A DNA stretch of 5,890 nt from an uncultured Nitrososphaera sp. (GTDB taxonomy: Archaea > Thermoproteota > Nitrososphaeria > Nitrososphaerales > Nitrososphaeraceae), in contig CAMLKF010000082.1 of the NCBI GenBank assembly GCA_946480575.1, forward strand, positions 1-5,890, given 5' to 3'. The position numbers were made by a program, and so were the translations under genes. Each line of letters opens with the position of its first letter. Positions within the stretch are counted from its first letter, which is position 1. Below, piece by piece: positions 4,951 through 5,890 of this stretch. Below the pieces are notes generated by a model. The model was given only the letters and a program-made list of their open reading frames with translations. It was not told the origin of the DNA and did no database searches.

Positions 4951-5890
4951 TTGGAAAATGCAATTACCAAAAATTCCCTGAGCTGGGTGATAGGGGGAGC
5001 TCAGGGCAGCGGCGTCGATTCAGCCGCAAACATATTCTCCCGAGCCTGTGCCGGAGGCGGGCTCCACATATTTGGCAAGAGGGAATATTATTCCAACATC
5101 AAGGGCGAGCACAGCTATTTCACAGTGAGAGTGAGCGAAAGACCGGTGCACTCGCACGTTAACGAAATCAACATGCTAGTCTCATTTGACGCCGAAACCG
5201 TCTTTCGGCATTTCACAGAAGTGACGCAGGGAGGCGGGATAATTTACGATACTGACGTGGCCGAGACCACGATTGACGAAGTGCCCACAATCGATGATTA
5301 TGCCGCCGACCGCATAAAAAAGACACTTGAAAAGGCCGGCCTTGGCTTCAAGGTGCAGGATGCACTAGAGTACGCGAAAAAGCGCAGCGTGGTCCTGTTC
5401 CCTGTGCCGTTCTTCCAGCTGCTGCAAGAGTTTGCGCAAAAAGCAAACGACCCAGCGCTCAGCAAGCTGACAAGGATGGTAAACGTCATGGCGCTTTCTG
5501 CGTCAATGGCGATAATGGAGTTTGACAGCGAAGTGCTTGCAAGGGCTATCCAGTTCATATTTAGGGCGAAAAAGAAGGTCGCAGACCTGAACGTCAACGC
5601 GTCAGCGCACGTGTACAACTATGCCAAGGCGAAATTTGCAGAAACCGGCTTCAAATACCGCTTGCAGGCGAGGCCGGCAGAAAAGGACATAATAATCGTG
5701 CAGGGAAACCAGTCGTCTGCCTTAGGCAAGATGGTTGCAGGCTGCCGCTTCCAGACATACTATCCAATTACGCCAGCCTCTGACGATAGTGAGTTCCTTG
5801 AAGCAAATGAGATTGTCGACCTGAATGACTCGGGCAGCAAGGGCTCTACTGTGGTCATCCAGACTGAAGACGAAATCGCAGCCATTGCAA
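4951..5890 (+). CDS. korA: 2-oxoacid:ferredoxin oxidoreductase, fused gamma-alpha subunit (3' partial)
   Basis: This family oxidatively decarboxylates 2-oxoacids (2-oxoglutarate or pyruvate) with CoA and thiamine diphosphate, passing electrons to ferredoxin; it works with a beta subunit usually encoded next door. The 313 visible codons start at TTG (MENAITKNSL as initiated). The gamma domain comes first: a GGAQGSGVDSAA nucleotide/CoA-type loop (15-26), then GGLHIFGKREYYSNIKGEH (36-54) and the rest up to about 230. The alpha (pyrimidine-binding) domain begins with VQGNQSSALGKMVAGCRF (250-267) and the YYPITPASD signature (270-278), and runs off the window edge at ...QTEDEIAAIA. The gamma-alpha fusion is the arrangement usual for the two-subunit archaeal enzymes. 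The frame is unbroken. No ATG is available, and a TATA box 27 bases upstream fits TTG initiation. The substrate cannot be told from this part; the symbol stands for the 2-oxoglutarate type by family habit only. The beta subunit is expected just beyond the window. Confidence 0.92.
   Translation, partial: MENAITKNSLSWVIGGAQGSGVDSAANIFSRACAGGGLHIFGKREYYSNIKGEHSYFTVRVSERPVHSHVNEINMLVSFDAETVFRHFTEVTQGGGIIYDTDVAETTIDEVPTIDDYAADRIKKTLEKAGLGFKVQDALEYAKKRSVVLFPVPFFQLLQEFAQKANDPALSKLTRMVNVMALSASMAIMEFDSEVLARAIQFIFRAKKKVADLNVNASAHVYNYAKAKFAETGFKYRLQARPAEKDIIIVQGNQSSALGKMVAGCRFQTYYPITPASDDSEFLEANEIVDLNDSGSKGSTVVIQTEDEIAAIA

Noticed and set aside
1..5890. CRISPR array, tRNA/rRNA, insertion sequence or attachment site
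   Set aside because: No regularly spaced repeats, no cloverleaf or rRNA signature, no transposase motif and no terminal repeats were seen on either strand.

Overview
The window looks like a chromosomal segment of an ammonia-oxidising thaumarchaeon (Nitrososphaerota), probably a Nitrososphaera-like soil lineage. The evidence is an archaeal transcription factor B (TFB) gene, a fused gamma-alpha 2-oxoacid:ferredoxin oxidoreductase subunit, small CxxC zinc-ribbon proteins, near-leaderless genes with TTAAAA/TTAAATAA-type TATA boxes about 27-32 bases before the start codon, and TTG/GTG starts. The assignment rests on protein families and gene style, not on a database match.

Layout. Positions 1-113 carry the end of a plus-strand gene with a small cysteine cluster. 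Positions 123-395 hold a basic, then Gly/Pro-rich, reading frame broken by a stop. It converges on a minus-strand zinc-ribbon gene (404-784). That gene is divergent from a plus-strand secreted protein of the spherulin-4/TIM-barrel type (from 835). The two share a short intergenic region with one near-symmetric TATA element and an inverted repeat. The secreted-protein gene is broken at about 1315 by what looks like a GA dinucleotide duplication. A 40-residue single-helix membrane protein (1637-1759) follows. On the minus strand, 1706-2717 is one TFB gene split over all three frames by at least four small indels. Its promoter, GTG start and zinc ribbon remain, and the remnants of both cyclin repeats can be read by switching frames.

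The right half is intact. It holds glmS (2953-4719), a 48-residue cysteine-rich protein (4765-4911), and the 5' part of a 2-oxoacid:ferredoxin oxidoreductase alpha subunit (4951 to the window end). Each has its own plausible promoter, so these same-strand genes need not form one operon.

Functionally, GlmS supplies glucosamine-6-phosphate for UDP-GlcNAc and surface glycans. The oxidoreductase links 2-oxoacid and acyl-CoA metabolism to ferredoxin. The zinc-ribbon proteins and the membrane peptide are of unknown function. I found no convincing new defence or mobile system. The most notable signal is the cluster of reading-frame breaks in the left half beside an unbroken right half, which points to gene decay or to local assembly errors.
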